Source: Deltaproteobacteria bacterium (GTDB lineage: Bacteria; Myxococcota_A; UBA796; UBA2385). Taken from it: DNA of 5,168 nt. Below the pieces are notes generated by a model. That model was not told the origin of the DNA. It saw nothing but the letters and a program-made list of their open reading frames with translations, and did no database searches. Positions 4,818 to 5,168 of this stretch are shown piece by piece. Location: positions 1-5,168 of the forward strand of contig WGAH01000124.1 of NCBI GenBank assembly GCA_015489145.1, in the 5' to 3' direction. The translations under genes were made by a program, and so were the position numbers. Numbering within the stretch: the first letter of the stretch is position 1; each line of letters begins with the position of its first letter.

Positions 4818-5168
4818 CTTCGGCAGGCCCGGGTAGTTGTCGCGGTTGCCCGTGAAGACGCGCACGGCGAGGAACAGCTCCAGCGCGAACCAGGGCAGGA
4901 ACAGGAGGACGCCGAAGCCACAGGTGGCGAAGCTCACGAGCAGGACGAGGAAGCCGGCGGCGAACTGCACGATCATCGCCTGGAAGGCCTTTTCCCGCAG
5001 GAATGCGCGATCCGGCCTGTTCTGGAAGATCAGCCAGATCACCAGGGGGCCGAAGCCGGCGAAGCCGAGGAGGGGACTGACGTGGACCAGGCCGCCCCAC
5101 AGGCGCTCCTCGTCCGCGAGGGGGCGGCCAGCACTCGCCACGGGGCGGGGCCCGGCGACGGCGGGCCC
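4812..5168 (-). CDS. DUF4870 family small membrane protein (5' end probably outside window)
   Basis: The stop is TAG at 4814-4812. Numbering from GTG 5141-5139, the core has 109 residues: DEERLWGGLVHVSPLLG (10-26), three likely membrane segments (about 18-39, 53-72, 76-97), QNRPDRAFLREKAFQA between the first two, and a closing GNRDNYPGLPKL. This is the DUF4870 (Tic20-like) pattern, in which a cytoplasmic 'DERTWAMLAHLS'-like start precedes the membrane part. Function is unknown. The frame stays open to the window edge, adding a Gly/Pro/Ala-rich stretch, and GTG 5141 has no Shine-Dalgarno although every other gene here has one. I therefore treat it as 5' partial; many family members carry a Pro-rich N-terminal tail. 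If GTG 5141 is the start, the gene is complete at 4812-5141. It converges on purB, so it is a separate transcription unit. Confidence 0.75.
   Translation of the reverse strand, partial: GPAVAGPRPVASAGRPLADEERLWGGLVHVSPLLGFAGFGPLVIWLIFQNRPDRAFLREKAFQAMIVQFAAGFLVLLVSFATCGFGVLLFLPWFALELFLAVRVFTGNRDNYPGLPKL

Noticed and set aside
3325..5100. 591-residue minus-strand open frame over purB
   Set aside because: Antisense shadow of a well-recognised enzyme. The product is Gly/Ala/His/Arg-rich without domains, and it also overlaps the DUF4870 gene in another frame.

Overview
The window is very GC-rich DNA, with codon third positions almost all G or C. It most likely comes from a myxobacterium or a relative (Myxococcota / former Deltaproteobacteria). 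The best evidence is a pair of neighbouring secreted proteins carrying MopE-type Asp/Cys 'putative metal-binding' repeats and ending in MYXO-CTERM-like tails (Cys, hydrophobic stretch, Arg cluster). This assignment comes from family knowledge and reading by eye; no search was run.

Layout. (1) Positions 3-749 hold the 3' part of a surface protein made of 46-residue acidic repeats (138-bp tandem DNA repeats), a Gly/Asp/Ser linker and a sorting tail. The first 14 bases look like a fold-back artefact at a contig end. A strong GC hairpin follows the stop codon. (2) Positions 750-1042 hold no convincing gene. They contain hairpins, a plausible sigma-70 promoter (TTGGCA-N17-TATCCT) and a small stem-loop at the predicted mRNA 5' end. 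(3) Positions 1043-2308 encode a second surface protein: lipoprotein signal, two Ig-like 'choice-of-anchor D' type modules, two MopE repeats and a MYXO-CTERM-like tail. (4) Positions 2385-4803 hold three same-strand genes that may form an operon: a DUF2231 membrane protein, a hotdog-fold thioesterase-like protein (PaaI/DUF4442 type) and purB, adenylosuccinate lyase. (5) On the minus strand, converging on purB with 8 bp between stop codons, is a DUF4870 small membrane protein whose 5' end probably lies beyond the window.

Working together. The first two genes probably build or decorate the cell surface and bind divalent metal (Ca2+ or Cu). The following three are a housekeeping-type cluster; purB acts in purine synthesis and the other two have no obvious link to it. 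I see no CRISPR array, mobile element, rRNA or credible tRNA, and no defence or biosynthetic system. The points most worth following are the two-ended (lipobox plus MYXO-CTERM) architecture of the second protein, the likely fold-back edge, and the GC-clamped inverted repeats in three of the intergenic regions.
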